Assembly: GCF_900167135.1 (NCBI RefSeq)
Contig: NZ_FUWZ01000001.1
Coordinates: 1,226,336-1,290,335 of the forward strand
Source: Chitinophaga eiseniae
Lineage (GTDB): Bacteria > Bacteroidota > Bacteroidia > Chitinophagales > Chitinophagaceae
Direction of reading: 5' to 3'
DNA length: 64,000 nt
Shown here: positions 35,274 to 44,996 of the stretch, one piece after another
How positions within the stretch are numbered: the stretch's first letter is position 1
Layout: each line of letters starts with the position of its first letter
The notes under the pieces: generated by a model
What the model saw: the letters and a program-made list of their open reading frames with translations, nothing else
What the model was told of the DNA's origin: nothing
Database searches by the model: none
Program-made: the position numbers and the translations under genes

Positions 35274-35738
35274 ATGAAAAAAATAACTGATCAACGCGTT
35301 TTCGTTCAGGTGGAAAAGGCTTTTGACGAGCCTGCTGAAACTATTTTCGATGCCTGGCTGGACACAGACATGTTAAGTCACTGGATGTTCGGGCCCGCAG
35401 TGCGCAACGAGGAAGTGCTGAACCTCACCAACGACCCGCGCCCCGGCGGCCGCTTCAGTTTCCAGGTAAGAAGAGATAATGAAATCCTCAATCACATCGG
35501 GGCTTACCTTGAGGTTGACCGTCCCTCGCGGCTTGTATTTACCTGGGGAGTAGACATAGAACCAGGCGATGAAAGCGTAGTCACCATCCGTATCACACCG
35601 TCCGCCACCGGCTGTGTATTACAACTGGAACATGACATGGACATCAAATGGTCAGAATATGCAGACCGCACGGAAGAAGGATGGACTTATATGATTGGGT
35701 TGCTGCATAACTATCTGCAACGGCAGAAACACCAATAA
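35274..35738 (+). CDS. SRPBCC (AHSA1-like) domain protein
   Basis: This 154-residue START/Bet v1-like protein has the AHSA1 pattern: KAFDEPAETIFDAWLDTDMLSHWM at the start, PGGRFSF, a central LVFTWGVD and a C-terminal GWTYMIGLLHNYL helix. The fold has a hydrophobic pocket that binds lipophilic molecules; in these ArsR-linked pairs the ligand is unknown. It is co-transcribed with the ArsR gene. The stop codon overlaps the terminator of the convergent beta-helix gene. Confidence 0.9.
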   Translation: MKKITDQRVFVQVEKAFDEPAETIFDAWLDTDMLSHWMFGPAVRNEEVLNLTNDPRPGGRFSFQVRRDNEILNHIGAYLEVDRPSRLVFTWGVDIEPGDESVVTIRITPSATGCVLQLEHDMDIKWSEYADRTEEGWTYMIGLLHNYLQRQKHQ

Positions 35739-35781
35739 AAAAAACTCCATCTTCAGCTCTCTGGGGACCTGAAGATGGAGA
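35738..35781 (-). terminator. Terminator after the beta-helix gene
   Basis: A perfect 12-bp stem (CTCCATCTTCAG and CTGAAGATGGAG, 12-nt loop) is followed on the minus strand by an eight-T run. The T-run overlaps the SRPBCC stop codon, so the two convergent units end almost together. Confidence 0.88.
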
Positions 35782-35821
35782 TACACCGTTCCGCGCATCG
35801 AACGGAGAAAAGTATTTCCGG

Positions 35822-37924
35822 TTATGGTATCACCACCACATTCGTGGAATTGGTTTGTTGTATCACAGCGGTCAGCGGCCGGGTTTCCCCTGTGAAATTA
35901 TTCTGACGGATGGTGCAGCTGTCCGTTGTATTGAAATAGATGCCATAGTGGGCGCCGGGCTGAATAAACCCGCTGACATTACTGATGAAAGTATTGTTGC
36001 CCACTATACTGCCGGTGGCATTAAACAGCGTGACCCCGTGCTGCGCGAAATTCTCCACTTTATTATCATTGATGACAATACCGTTGTGCGGCCGCGTAGG
36101 CGCGATAACATCGGCATAACGGCTGCCCTGTAAGGCTATCTTCTTAAACTTCACCGTGATAGCGCCTTCATCAACCCCAAGATTGTCATAGGCACAATCA
36201 CGGATGTGATTACGCGCGATGGTCACCTTGCTGCTATACAAGCCATTGAGCCACTGTGCGGCCTCGTTGTACAACGCAACCGCCGGAGAAGAGCAGTTGT
36301 AAAGCCGGTTGCTGTCCACCGCACCATTGGCGGAACGCAGGATCACGCCGCGGCCACGCACGGTGAACTGGTTGTTATACACATAAAACTGTTCGTTGCG
36401 GCGGGTACTGTTGTACAGTTGCGCGTTTTGCTGCTGGTCAGACAGGTTTACGTCTGTGATGGCGGCGTAGCTGGTGTCTGCAATAGCAGGTGTGAACTGT
36501 ACGGTAAAGGTGCCCTGGCCGGTATTGGGTTGTACACTGGTGATGGTGAAATTTTGGGAGATGACATTGCCGGTTTTCGGAATATAGATATCGAAGTGGT
36601 CACCGGTTTTGAAGTTCATAAAGTCGCTTTTTACCGTCAGGCTGTTGGTGGCGTTTTTAGCGGTGATCACCATGCCTTTGTTGTAGAGCGCCACACCGTC
36701 GTCGCCATTGCCGGTGAAAGAGGCATTTTCCACCCAAGGGCCGAGGGTATTGCCGCGGCAATGCACGCCGTCTGCGTTGGCAGACACAAAGCGGGTACTG
36801 TCTTTTAGAGCGGAATGGCAATTGAGTACTTTCATATCACCACCGTCGAAAGCATAGTAGCACCCCATAGGGCTGGCGTAGTTGGTGATGTTGCTGAAGG
36901 TAAGGTCCGTACAGTTGGTGGTGCTGATAAACGAACCCATATTGGTGCGGCACAGGATGGTGAGGATATCGCCTGCGGCGAAATATTTACCGGAGGTAGA
37001 ACCGGGATGCACGATGTTGTATTCCGCAGGATTGGTGCCGGCGATATAGGCAGCGTCGCCGGGTGACAGCCCGAAAGCATTGCCTACACCGGGTTTTACA
37101 GCGCCCGGATGCGCGGGGTCCAACAGGTAGGCCCACGACCAGTGTGTAGTAAACGACGGGTTGTTGGTGATGGCGGGGTAGTAGGGCGATGTTTGTCCCG
37201 CTACGCTGCGCAGCCTCGCGCGGATGTTAAGCGTGTTCGGATTACTGTTGTCTACCTGAATCACGTCCAGGAGCGAGTGAGGCAGCGGGTCCCAGTCCAC
37301 CGTAAAACCTTTTACCGTGATGCGGTTGGAGTTGCGGAAGTTCAGAAAGCCGGTCTCCGGATGATTCATGACGGTTACGGCCGACTGGTTGCCATCGATG
37401 ATCAGGTCGTTGACGCCGGTGTAGGTGAACATAAAGCTGCCGGCGGTACCCGGGTCGAGGGCGTAGTGGCCGTTGGCCGCAAACCGCACCACGGCCGGCG
37501 TGTGTTTGACGGCGGTGTCCAGGATGGCTTTCACCTGTGCATAGGTGCTGTTGTCCGGCACCGTGTATACGTTGGCGGGAGTAGCGATCGTGAAACTGAA
37601 ACGGGGAGACCACACGCTGCTGTTGCCGGCGGTGTCAACGGTTTTTACCCGCCAGTACAATTTTCCCGCAGGCAGCGGGTCAAGCGGCACATAACGGGTA
37701 ACGGGCAGGCCTGCACGTTGTGCGAGGATGCTGGTAAAAGCCGTATCGGCTGAAATCATGATCTGATAACTGGCTGCGCCGGGCACGGCGCTCCAGGTAA
37801 AGCCGGGATGTGTCATATAGCCGGTACCGTTATTCAGCGGTGCTGCAGGTACGGGGGCGGTTTGTGCATACAGGGACAGGGTGCCAACAAACAACAGGGC
37901 GAAAAACATACTGAACTTTTTCAT
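35822..37924 (-). CDS. Secreted right-handed parallel beta-helix protein
   Basis: This 700-residue protein has a signal peptide (about 1-20, ending SLYAQ). A fibronectin III-like domain follows at about 25-112, then a long pectin-lyase-like parallel beta-helix. Repeats of the Gly-Asn-Asn type are clear (NLIIDGN-like at about 170, CHSALKDS, AHYGIYFN near the end). The fold is used by polysaccharide lyases, glycosidases of GH28 type and epimerases. Catalytic residues were not identified, so the activity is open. It is a single-gene unit with its own strong terminator. A paired LacI operator lies upstream, joining it to the SusCD locus. Confidence 0.85.
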   Translation of the reverse strand: MKKFSMFFALLFVGTLSLYAQTAPVPAAPLNNGTGYMTHPGFTWSAVPGAASYQIMISADTAFTSILAQRAGLPVTRYVPLDPLPAGKLYWRVKTVDTAGNSSVWSPRFSFTIATPANVYTVPDNSTYAQVKAILDTAVKHTPAVVRFAANGHYALDPGTAGSFMFTYTGVNDLIIDGNQSAVTVMNHPETGFLNFRNSNRITVKGFTVDWDPLPHSLLDVIQVDNSNPNTLNIRARLRSVAGQTSPYYPAITNNPSFTTHWSWAYLLDPAHPGAVKPGVGNAFGLSPGDAAYIAGTNPAEYNIVHPGSTSGKYFAAGDILTILCRTNMGSFISTTNCTDLTFSNITNYASPMGCYYAFDGGDMKVLNCHSALKDSTRFVSANADGVHCRGNTLGPWVENASFTGNGDDGVALYNKGMVITAKNATNSLTVKSDFMNFKTGDHFDIYIPKTGNVISQNFTITSVQPNTGQGTFTVQFTPAIADTSYAAITDVNLSDQQQNAQLYNSTRRNEQFYVYNNQFTVRGRGVILRSANGAVDSNRLYNCSSPAVALYNEAAQWLNGLYSSKVTIARNHIRDCAYDNLGVDEGAITVKFKKIALQGSRYADVIAPTRPHNGIVINDNKVENFAQHGVTLFNATGSIVGNNTFISNVSGFIQPGAHYGIYFNTTDSCTIRQNNFTGETRPLTAVIQQTNSTNVVVIP

Positions 37925-37966
37925 ACGTGAATTTTTTGGTGAGCAGTTGACAAGGTCATATCACCT

Positions 37967-37998
37967 CAAAGATTCTTTCCCAAAACCACACCCGCAAA
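37967..37998 (-). promoter_or_regulatory. Candidate promoter of the beta-helix gene
   Basis: On the minus strand TTTG (37998-37995), 20 bp, AATCTTTG (37974-37967) matches the Bacteroidota promoter at all but one -7 position. It begins 47 bp from the edge of the LacI-type operator pair, as at two other LacI-linked promoters in this window. The ATG is 43 bp downstream. Confidence 0.5.
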
Positions 37999-38011
37999 AA
38001 TTACACGACGT

Positions 38012-38062
38012 TTTTTGCTGTGGGAACATTCCCTTTTTGCGGGAATGTTCCCACAGCAAAAA
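38012..38062. promoter_or_regulatory. LacI-type operator pair 1 (beta-helix gene)
   Basis: The half-palindromes GGGAACATTCCC (38022-38033) and GGGAATGTTCCC (38041-38052) are 7 bp apart. Here the flanks extend the symmetry so that the whole is a perfect inverted repeat with 22-bp arms. The operator is shared with the susC and FAD-oxidoreductase promoters. It lies just past the lacI stop codon (38070), so a hairpin formed in the lacI transcript might also aid termination, but no U-tract follows. Confidence 0.85.
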
Positions 38063-38069
38063 TCCGGGA

Positions 38070-39083
38070 TCAACTGGACTCCCGGACGATCAGTTCGGTC
38101 TTAAGCACGCGGATAATGCTTTTCCAGTCGGTCACATCGCGGTTGATCTGATCGAGTAGCAGCTGCGCGGCTGTTCTGCCGATTTCTTTTACCGGTTGCG
38201 CTACCGTCGTGAGCGAAGGATGTATCAGTCCTGATGCGAAGTCGTTACTGAAACCCACTACAGCAATATCTTCCGGCACCCGGAGCCCTTTCTTTTTGAT
38301 CACCTGGATAATTTCAATGGCGGTAGGGTCGTTGATGGCGAAGATAGCATCCGGCGGTTGTGGAAGGCTGAGCAGATGCGTCACGTAGATGTGCACCATG
38401 TCGGTGTTCAGGTCATAGGGGATGACCAGGTTTTCATCATAAGGCACGTTGTGTTTCTTCAGGGCCGCCTTGTAGCCGTTCAGCCTCTTTTCGCTGATAC
38501 GTAGCGAGGTGGGGCCTGACAGGTGGGCGATCCGTTTTCTGCCTCTTTCCAGCAGGTGGCTCACCGCCTTGTAGGCGCCTTCAAAATCGTCCACGATAAC
38601 TTTAGGCACGTCCATATCGTCGCATACCCGGTTGAAAAAAACGATGGGAATGCCTTTGCGCTGGAAGATCTTCAGGTGGTCGAAATTCCGGGTCTCTTTG
38701 CTCAGGGACACCAGGATGCCATCTACCTGGTTGGCCAGCATCACCTTCGTGTTGGCCACTTCCGTTTCATAGCTCTCGTTAGACTGGCAGATGACGGTGT
38801 TATATCCCGCCTTGCTGGCCACTTCCTGCGCGCCGATGGTCATGTTGGGAAAGTAGGAACTGGTAAATTCCGGAACGATGATACCGATGGTATTGGTTTT
38901 GCGCGTGATAAGGCTGATGGCCAGCATATTGCGCTGGTAGTCCATTTTTTCCGCCAGCTCCAGTACCGCCTGGCGGGTGTCCTCTTTTACGCTGGGATGG
39001 CCTGTCAGCGCCCGGGAGACGGTGGACTTGGAAAGGTTCAGCGCTTTTGCGATGTCAACGATGGTCACCTGATGTCGTTTCAT
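38070..39083 (-). CDS. LacI family transcriptional regulator of the SusCD locus
   Basis: This 337-residue protein has an N-terminal LacI helix-turn-helix (VTIVDIAKALNLSKSTVSRAL, hinge about 45-60) and a periplasmic-binding-protein-like effector domain (about 60-337) that should bind a sugar. The gene lies between the beta-helix gene and susC, and is divergent from susC. Three paired operators in the window carry the same sequence, including one in the lacI-susC interval, and are the natural candidates for its binding sites. The operator between lacI and susC also overlaps the -33 region expected for lacI, which suggests negative autoregulation. Confidence 0.93.
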   Translation of the reverse strand: MKRHQVTIVDIAKALNLSKSTVSRALTGHPSVKEDTRQAVLELAEKMDYQRNMLAISLITRKTNTIGIIVPEFTSSYFPNMTIGAQEVASKAGYNTVICQSNESYETEVANTKVMLANQVDGILVSLSKETRNFDHLKIFQRKGIPIVFFNRVCDDMDVPKVIVDDFEGAYKAVSHLLERGRKRIAHLSGPTSLRISEKRLNGYKAALKKHNVPYDENLVIPYDLNTDMVHIYVTHLLSLPQPPDAIFAINDPTAIEIIQVIKKKGLRVPEDIAVVGFSNDFASGLIHPSLTTVAQPVKEIGRTAAQLLLDQINRDVTDWKSIIRVLKTELIVRESS

Positions 39084-39130
39084 AGCTCTCAGTTATATAA
39101 CGCCAAAGAAACAAAATAACCTTGAAAATT

Positions 39131-39161
39131 GGGAACATTCCCATAAATTGGGAATGTTCCC
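39131..39161. promoter_or_regulatory. LacI-type operator pair 2 (lacI-susC interval)
   Basis: GGGAACATTCCC (39131-39142), 7 bp, GGGAATGTTCCC (39150-39161), with flanking TT and AA extending the inverted symmetry. A -7-like CATCTTTG begins 46 bp downstream (39208-39215) on the plus strand for susC. On the minus strand TTATTTTG (39119-39112) could be the -7 of lacI, placing the operator over its -33. Confidence 0.85.
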
Positions 39162-39207
39162 AATAGAAATGCAGGCAATTTTTGTAGCATCTGTGCCCGT
39201 TAGTTTA

Positions 39208-39215
39208 CATCTTTG
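39208..39215 (+). promoter_or_regulatory. Candidate -7 box of the SusCD operon
   Basis: CATCTTTG matches TAnnTTTG at all but the first base and begins 46 bp from the edge of the operator pair, the same geometry as at the FAD-oxidoreductase promoter. A TTTG at 39181-39184 could be the -33, though its 23-bp spacing is long. The susC start lies about 130 bp downstream. Confidence 0.4.
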
Positions 39216-39345
39216 GATAACAAATTCACACGTATGGAAAACAGTTGTCGACAACTTTAGCGTGGCAAGCTATACCTGAACATTTCCACGGCGCCACTTC
39301 CCGATCGGAGCAGAAAAACTAATCATTAAAAAAACAGCAAGGGGA

Positions 39346-42300
39346 ATGCAAAAAAAGATTTTCACGTTAACGGGGTATTGGCTACTCCCGTTTTTTATCA
39401 TCTCTGTATGGATGAACGCGACCGCACAACAACCAATCCCGGTGGTGACGGGTAAAATCACCGAAGCCTCCGGCACACCGCTGCCCGGTGTGACAGTCCG
39501 CATCAAAGGGGGTACCGTATCCGCTATTACCAACGACCAAGGGATTTACAACATTAAGGTGAACAGCGTGCCCGGCACCATTCTCCTGTATTCGTACGTG
39601 GGTTATGTGAGCCGTGAAGTAAAACTCACAGCCGGCAGAACGGTTTACAACATCACCCTGGAATCATCGGTGAAAGGATTGAATGACGTGGTGGTGATCG
39701 GCTATGGCACCGTCAAACGGAAAGACCTCACCGGCTCCGTCGGCGAAGTGAAAATGGCCGATATGGCCAAAGCGCCCGTGCCTTCCTTTGAGGAAGCCCT
39801 CGGTGGCCGCGTGGCCGGGGTGCAGGTATCGGCTAATGACGGGCAACCCGGTGCTGCGCTCAACATCGTTATCCGGGGCAATAACTCCGTCACCCAGGAA
39901 AACTCTCCGCTCTACGTTGTGGACGGTTTCCCGATGGAAAATCCCTCCAACAACATCTTCAACCCGGAAGAAATCGCCTCCATCGAAGTACTGAAAGACG
40001 CTTCGGCTACCGCTATTTACGGCGCCCGCGGCGCCAACGGGGTGATCCTCATCACCACCAAAAAAGGGAAAAGCGGCGGCCCGGTGATCGCCTACCAGAC
40101 CTGGATGGGCTTCCAGCAAAACCTGAAGAAACAAAAAATGATGGACCCGTACGAGTTCGTGAAGTTCCAACTGGAACAAAACAGCACCCTCTACACCCCC
40201 ATCTACCTGAAAAATGGTAAAACACTGGAAGACTACAGGAATGTAAAAGGTATCGACTGGCAGGACCAGGTGCTGCGCAATGCTTTCATGCAAAACCACA
40301 GCCTGTCTATGAGAGGCGGCAACGATAAAACGAAGTACGCCGTGTCCGGCTCCCTGCTGGACCAGGACGGTATCATTATCAACAGCGGATTTAAACGGTA
40401 CCAGGGCCGCCTGGTGCTGGACCAGCAGGTGAGCAGCAAAATAAAAGCGGGCGTCAACCTCAACTACACCGCTACCAAAACATACGGCGCTTTCGCTTCC
40501 ACCACCAATTCCGGCCCTACCTCCAGCCTCATGTACAGCGTATGGGGCTATCGCCCGGTAACCGGCGATTCCACCAACGGCGGCTCGCTGATCGATGAAC
40601 CGTTTGATCCTGATGTGGACCCGCTGAGCGAATACCGCATGAATCCTATTATCTCCAACCGTAACGAATACAACCCCGCATTTAACAATACGCTCATCGG
40701 CAATGCCTATGTGGAATACAAACCCGCCCGGTATTTCACCCTGCGCGTTACCGGCGGTATCACGCGCCAGGCTGTACGAAAAGAGGTTTTTAATAATTCC
40801 AACACGCGCCTGGGCAATCCGAAGAGCAGCGCGCTGGGCGTGAACGGCTCCGTGAGCAATGCGGAACGTAATAGCTGGCTCAATGAAAATACCCTCACCT
40901 ACGCCCGCGTATTCAACAAAGACCATAACCTGAACGTCATGGGCGGCCTGAGCATGCAGAAAACGCAGACCTACAGTTATGGTTTTACCGCTTCACAGGT
41001 ACCCAATGAATCGCTGGGCATGAGCGGGCTGGACGAAGGGGTCATCACCACCGCGCCTACCGCCCGCTCGGCCAATACACTGATGTCTTTCCTGGGAAGG
41101 GTGAACTACGGTTACAAATCCCGCTACCTGCTCACACTCTCGTTCAGGGCAGACGGTTCTTCCAAATTCCCGGTCAATAACCGCTGGGCGTATTTCCCCT
41201 CCGGCGCACTGGCCTGGCGTATCATTGAAGAACCGTTCATGAAGGATGTCAGCTTCCTGTCCGACGCTAAGGTGCGTGTAGGCTATGGCACCACGGGCAA
41301 CAACCGCGTACCTGATTTTGCCTACCTCACAGCGTTGCAGCTGTTCCCGTATTCCGGTTATCCTTTCGGTAATTCGCCGGCACAGGGCATTGTGCCCAAT
41401 AACCTGGGCTACCCCGACCTGAAATGGGAAACGACCTCACAAACAGATATAGGCATTGACGTTGGTTTCCTCCAAAACAGGATCACGCTGTCTGCTGACT
41501 ATTATAAGAAGAATACGCGCGACCTGCTGCTGAATGCCACGCTGGCACCTTCTTCCGGGTATCTCAGCGGTATCCGTAATATTGGTAAAGTGTCTAACGA
41601 AGGGGTGGAGATCACCATCAATACCAATAATATCCAACGGAAGAACTTTAGCTGGTCCACCAGTTTTAATATCTCCTTTAACCGCAACAAAGTACTGCAG
41701 CTCAACGAAGGCGAGGCCAGTTACGCTTCCCGCATCACCTGGGGCAACTTCAACAACGCCTATCCGTATATCGCTATTCCCGGTCATCCGATCTCCCTGT
41801 TCTACGGCTTCCTGTTTGATGGCATCTACCAGTACGGTGATTTCAACCAGCTGGGCGACGGTTCCTATGTGTTGAAAAACAATGTGCCGAACAACGGCAA
41901 TCCTGCGAGCAGCATTCAGCCCGGCTACATCAAATTCAGAGACATCAACGGCGACGGTAAAGTGGACAACAACGACCTGACCATCATCGGTAACCCGAAC
42001 CCGAAACATATCGGCGGGCTGTCCAACAATTTCACCTACCGCAATTTTGACCTGAACGTTTTCCTGCAATGGAGTTACGGCAACGACCTGCTGAACGCCA
42101 ACCGCATTGAGTTTGAAAACGGTGATGTGACCCGCAACTTCCTGAACATGTTTGCCTCTTATGCCGACAGGTGGACGCCGGATAATCCCAGCAACAGTCT
42201 GTATAAAGTAGGCGGACAAGGCCCGCTGGTGTATTCTTCCCGCACGATAGAAGACGGTTCTTACCTGCGCCTGAAGACGGTCGCTCTCGGCTATACATTG

Positions 42301-42498
42301 CCGGCCAGGACGCTCAAAGCGGCGAAGATAAAATCGCTCCGCGTCTACGCTTCCGCGCAGAACCTGCTCACCTGGACCAACTATTCCGGCCTCGATCCGG
42401 AGGTGTCCGTGCGGCATTCCGCGCTCACGCCGGGATTTGACTGGTCGGCCTATCCCAAGGCGCGCACCATTACTTTCGGACTGGACGTAACCTTTTAA
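39346..42498 (+). CDS. SusC/RagA-type TonB-dependent outer membrane receptor (LacI locus)
   Basis: This 1050-residue protein has a signal peptide (about 1-27) and a carboxypeptidase-D regulatory-like domain (about 33-110). The plug domain begins near 115 (DVVVIGYGTVKRKDLTGSV), and a 22-stranded barrel ends in Phe with YPKARTITFGLDVTF. It should import oligosaccharides across the outer membrane with energy from TonB, capped by the SusD protein encoded next. Its start codon overlaps nothing upstream; its stop overlaps the possible start of susD. It is the first gene of a six-gene unit. Confidence 0.95.
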   Translation: MQKKIFTLTGYWLLPFFIISVWMNATAQQPIPVVTGKITEASGTPLPGVTVRIKGGTVSAITNDQGIYNIKVNSVPGTILLYSYVGYVSREVKLTAGRTVYNITLESSVKGLNDVVVIGYGTVKRKDLTGSVGEVKMADMAKAPVPSFEEALGGRVAGVQVSANDGQPGAALNIVIRGNNSVTQENSPLYVVDGFPMENPSNNIFNPEEIASIEVLKDASATAIYGARGANGVILITTKKGKSGGPVIAYQTWMGFQQNLKKQKMMDPYEFVKFQLEQNSTLYTPIYLKNGKTLEDYRNVKGIDWQDQVLRNAFMQNHSLSMRGGNDKTKYAVSGSLLDQDGIIINSGFKRYQGRLVLDQQVSSKIKAGVNLNYTATKTYGAFASTTNSGPTSSLMYSVWGYRPVTGDSTNGGSLIDEPFDPDVDPLSEYRMNPIISNRNEYNPAFNNTLIGNAYVEYKPARYFTLRVTGGITRQAVRKEVFNNSNTRLGNPKSSALGVNGSVSNAERNSWLNENTLTYARVFNKDHNLNVMGGLSMQKTQTYSYGFTASQVPNESLGMSGLDEGVITTAPTARSANTLMSFLGRVNYGYKSRYLLTLSFRADGSSKFPVNNRWAYFPSGALAWRIIEEPFMKDVSFLSDAKVRVGYGTTGNNRVPDFAYLTALQLFPYSGYPFGNSPAQGIVPNNLGYPDLKWETTSQTDIGIDVGFLQNRITLSADYYKKNTRDLLLNATLAPSSGYLSGIRNIGKVSNEGVEITINTNNIQRKNFSWSTSFNISFNRNKVLQLNEGEASYASRITWGNFNNAYPYIAIPGHPISLFYGFLFDGIYQYGDFNQLGDGSYVLKNNVPNNGNPASSIQPGYIKFRDINGDGKVDNNDLTIIGNPNPKHIGGLSNNFTYRNFDLNVFLQWSYGNDLLNANRIEFENGDVTRNFLNMFASYADRWTPDNPSNSLYKVGGQGPLVYSSRTIEDGSYLRLKTVALGYTLPARTLKAAKIKSLRVYASAQNLLTWTNYSGLDPEVSVRHSALTPGFDWSAYPKARTITFGLDVTF

Positions 42499-42518
42499 TG
42501 ACCTTAAAAGCTGTGAAA

Positions 42519-44105
42519 ATGAAATCAGGCATTATCAAAACATATATCGTGATCTCCTGTGTGCTGGCAGGTTCCCTGTTCAGCGCCTGTAATAAATTCC
42601 TGGACACGAAGCCGGAAGACTTTGTGACACCGGAAAATTACTTCAATACCGAAGCGGACCTGGACAGGGCGCTGAACGGCGTCTATAACCGGTTGATCGA
42701 TAACTGGGGCAGAATGTATTCCCGCGGGTTATACAGTTACCTGAATATCAGCGATGAGTTTTTCTACAAGAACGTATCTGTGAATAACCTCCGCGTATTG
42801 GACTTTGACGCCGGCCAGCTGGACGTGGGCAAGTTGTGGGAAGTGGCCTATCAGGGCATCGACCGCGCCAACCTGTTGCTCGAAAATGTGAACAAACCTA
42901 AAATGGATGAGACCAAACGGAACGCCATCAAAGGGCAGGCGCTTTTCCTGCGGGCTTATTTTTATTTTGTGCTGGTGGATAATTACGGCGGTGTGCCGCT
43001 GAAGTTATCGTCCACCACTTCGCCTACGGCGCCCAATCTGCCGCGTTCTTCGGTGGCGCAGGTATATGCCGCCATTGTGGAAGATATGAAAGCCGCGGAA
43101 CCCCTGGTGAGCGACATCAGCGCCTATACGAACAATGAGCGTGTAACCACCACCGTGGTACAGGCCATACTGGCAAGGGTGTATCTTACCATGGCCGGAG
43201 AGCCGCTGAAGGATGTGTCAAAATATACCGATGCACTGGCCTATGCCGATAAGGTGATCAATTCAGGTAAACACACTTTGAATCTTTCTTACAGCAATAT
43301 ATTCATCAATCATTCCAAAGATATCAGCGAGCCACAGGAGTGCCTCTGGGAGATAGGGATGTACGGTAACCAGCAGGGTACGGCCCAACTGGCCGGTGGC
43401 GTAGGTATCGAAAACGGCGTGGAATGCCCCGACGATAACATTGGTTATTCCGGTGGCGCCGTACATCCTACGGCCCGGCTGTTTAACCTCTTCGATGCAG
43501 ATGACCAGCGCCGTGATTGGGCGATTGCGCCTTACCGGTACGTTAACGCCGCCGGAACGATCACCAAAACGGCCTTTACCCCAGCGCAGATTTACGAACG
43601 TACTGCCGGCAAATGGCGCCGTGAATACGAAACACAGGTACCGAAAAACCGCTTGTATAATTCCACCAACTTCCCCGTGATCCGTTATGCCGACGTGCTG
43701 CTGATGAAGGCGGAAGCGGAGAACGCCCTGAATGGCCCGGTGCCCGCGGCCTATGAGGCTGTCAACCAGGTGAGAAGGAGAGGATATGGTAAACCCATCC
43801 ATGCCGCCGATCCGGTAGCAGACCTGCCGGCAGGATTGGGCAGTGCGGACTTCCTGTCGCATTTGCAGGATGAAAGAGCACGTGAACTTTGTTTTGAAGG
43901 CATGCGCAAACATGACCTGATTCGTTGGGGCCTTTACGTGAGTAAGATGCAGTCGCTGGCGACAGAGGTGAACAGTACAGCGCCAGCCGCCTGGAAATAT
44001 GCCGGCAGCGCGGCGAAGAACACGACCGCCCGTAATGTGCTTTTTCCTATTCCCAACACAGAGATCACTATTAATCGTTTGATCACTCAAAATCCCGGCT
44101 GGTAA
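42519..44105 (+). CDS. SusD/RagB family surface glycan-binding lipoprotein
   Basis: This 528-residue lipoprotein has a lipobox ending at Cys24 (SLFSAC) when read from the ATG at 42519. An in-frame ATG at 42498 overlaps the susC stop and would add seven residues before the signal peptide. TPR-like SusD helices fill the body (DRALNGVYNRL near the start, LFLRAYFYFVLVDNYGG, ERARELCFEGMRKHDLIRWG near the C-terminus). It forms the lid of the SusC channel and binds the incoming glycan at the cell surface. Confidence 0.94.
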   Translation: MKSGIIKTYIVISCVLAGSLFSACNKFLDTKPEDFVTPENYFNTEADLDRALNGVYNRLIDNWGRMYSRGLYSYLNISDEFFYKNVSVNNLRVLDFDAGQLDVGKLWEVAYQGIDRANLLLENVNKPKMDETKRNAIKGQALFLRAYFYFVLVDNYGGVPLKLSSTTSPTAPNLPRSSVAQVYAAIVEDMKAAEPLVSDISAYTNNERVTTTVVQAILARVYLTMAGEPLKDVSKYTDALAYADKVINSGKHTLNLSYSNIFINHSKDISEPQECLWEIGMYGNQQGTAQLAGGVGIENGVECPDDNIGYSGGAVHPTARLFNLFDADDQRRDWAIAPYRYVNAAGTITKTAFTPAQIYERTAGKWRREYETQVPKNRLYNSTNFPVIRYADVLLMKAEAENALNGPVPAAYEAVNQVRRRGYGKPIHAADPVADLPAGLGSADFLSHLQDERARELCFEGMRKHDLIRWGLYVSKMQSLATEVNSTAPAAWKYAGSAAKNTTARNVLFPIPNTEITINRLITQNPGW

Positions 44106-44108
44106 AAA

Positions 44109-44996
44109 ATGACTATGCGACCTTTCTTATATCTGATGATCATCGCCGCTTTTTGCGCCTGCGCCAAAGAGAAGGTAACCACGCCGGAGCTTGAAGTAAC
44201 AACAGCCGGCACCACCTTTAAGGCCGGCGATACGGTGTCGTTTGTTTTTCAGGGAAATCCCGATAACATTACATTCTATTCCGGCGAACCCGGACGCCAG
44301 TACGAGCACCGCCAGCGTACCACGGTGGATGCCGATCTGCAGATACAGTTCAGCACGCTGGTACAGTTTGGTAAAATATATCCCAACCTGCAGCTGATGG
44401 TATCCAACGATTTTAGCGGTATTACAGATGCGGAGCACGTGAAAGCCGCTACGTGGAAAGATGTATCTTCCAAAGCGGTGTTTTCTACCGGGCTGGACAA
44501 TACACCTTCCGGTGTGGTAAGCCTGAAAGAATTTGCCGACTCCGCCCGGCATCCGTTGATTTATATCGCGTTCCGGTACACTGATACCAACAAGCCCGAA
44601 GGACAGAACCGCTGGGTGGTGCGGACGTTTACCGCCAACAGTGTGTCGACGGATAAAGTGGTGACGCCGATGGCTACCATGGCTACGGCAGGGTGGAAAG
44701 CGGTAGACTTTAAAAACCCGGCTTTCGGGTGGACCATCACCCCGGCACAGCTCTTGATGCCCAGCAGCAAAAATACCGATGACAACGAAGACTGGGTGAT
44801 CTCCAAAGGATTTGACCCTACGGCCGTAAAGCCAGACCAGGGGATAGCGTTGAAGAATATCAGCATTACATTGCCGGCTTATAAGTATGTATTTGCCCGT
44901 CCTGGTACTTACCGGGTGGTATTTGAAGCGTCGTCCGTGCGTTATAACGGAGAAAAACGTATTACCAGAGAACTAACTTTAACGATTACACCGTGA
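44109..44996 (+). CDS. DUF5017-type surface lipoprotein (SusE-like)
   Basis: This 295-residue protein has a short lipobox (CAC, Cys18) and beta-rich domains: a Calx-beta or PKD-like first part (about 25-110), then a conserved GWKAVDFKNPAFGWTI region seen in DUF5017 proteins. Proteins of this kind downstream of SusD bind glycans at the surface. It starts 3 bp after susD and its stop overlaps the symporter start. Confidence 0.8.
   Translation: MTMRPFLYLMIIAAFCACAKEKVTTPELEVTTAGTTFKAGDTVSFVFQGNPDNITFYSGEPGRQYEHRQRTTVDADLQIQFSTLVQFGKIYPNLQLMVSNDFSGITDAEHVKAATWKDVSSKAVFSTGLDNTPSGVVSLKEFADSARHPLIYIAFRYTDTNKPEGQNRWVVRTFTANSVSTDKVVTPMATMATAGWKAVDFKNPAFGWTITPAQLLMPSSKNTDDNEDWVISKGFDPTAVKPDQGIALKNISITLPAYKYVFARPGTYRVVFEASSVRYNGEKRITRELTLTITP

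Noticed and set aside
38012..38062. 22-bp-arm inverted repeat as terminator of lacI
   Set aside because: There is no U-tract after the stem, and the core repeats at two other promoters, so operator is the better reading.
39664..40926. 420-residue minus-strand open frame opposite susC
   Set aside because: It is a mirror of the SusC coding frame in GC-rich third positions; no start signals or motifs.
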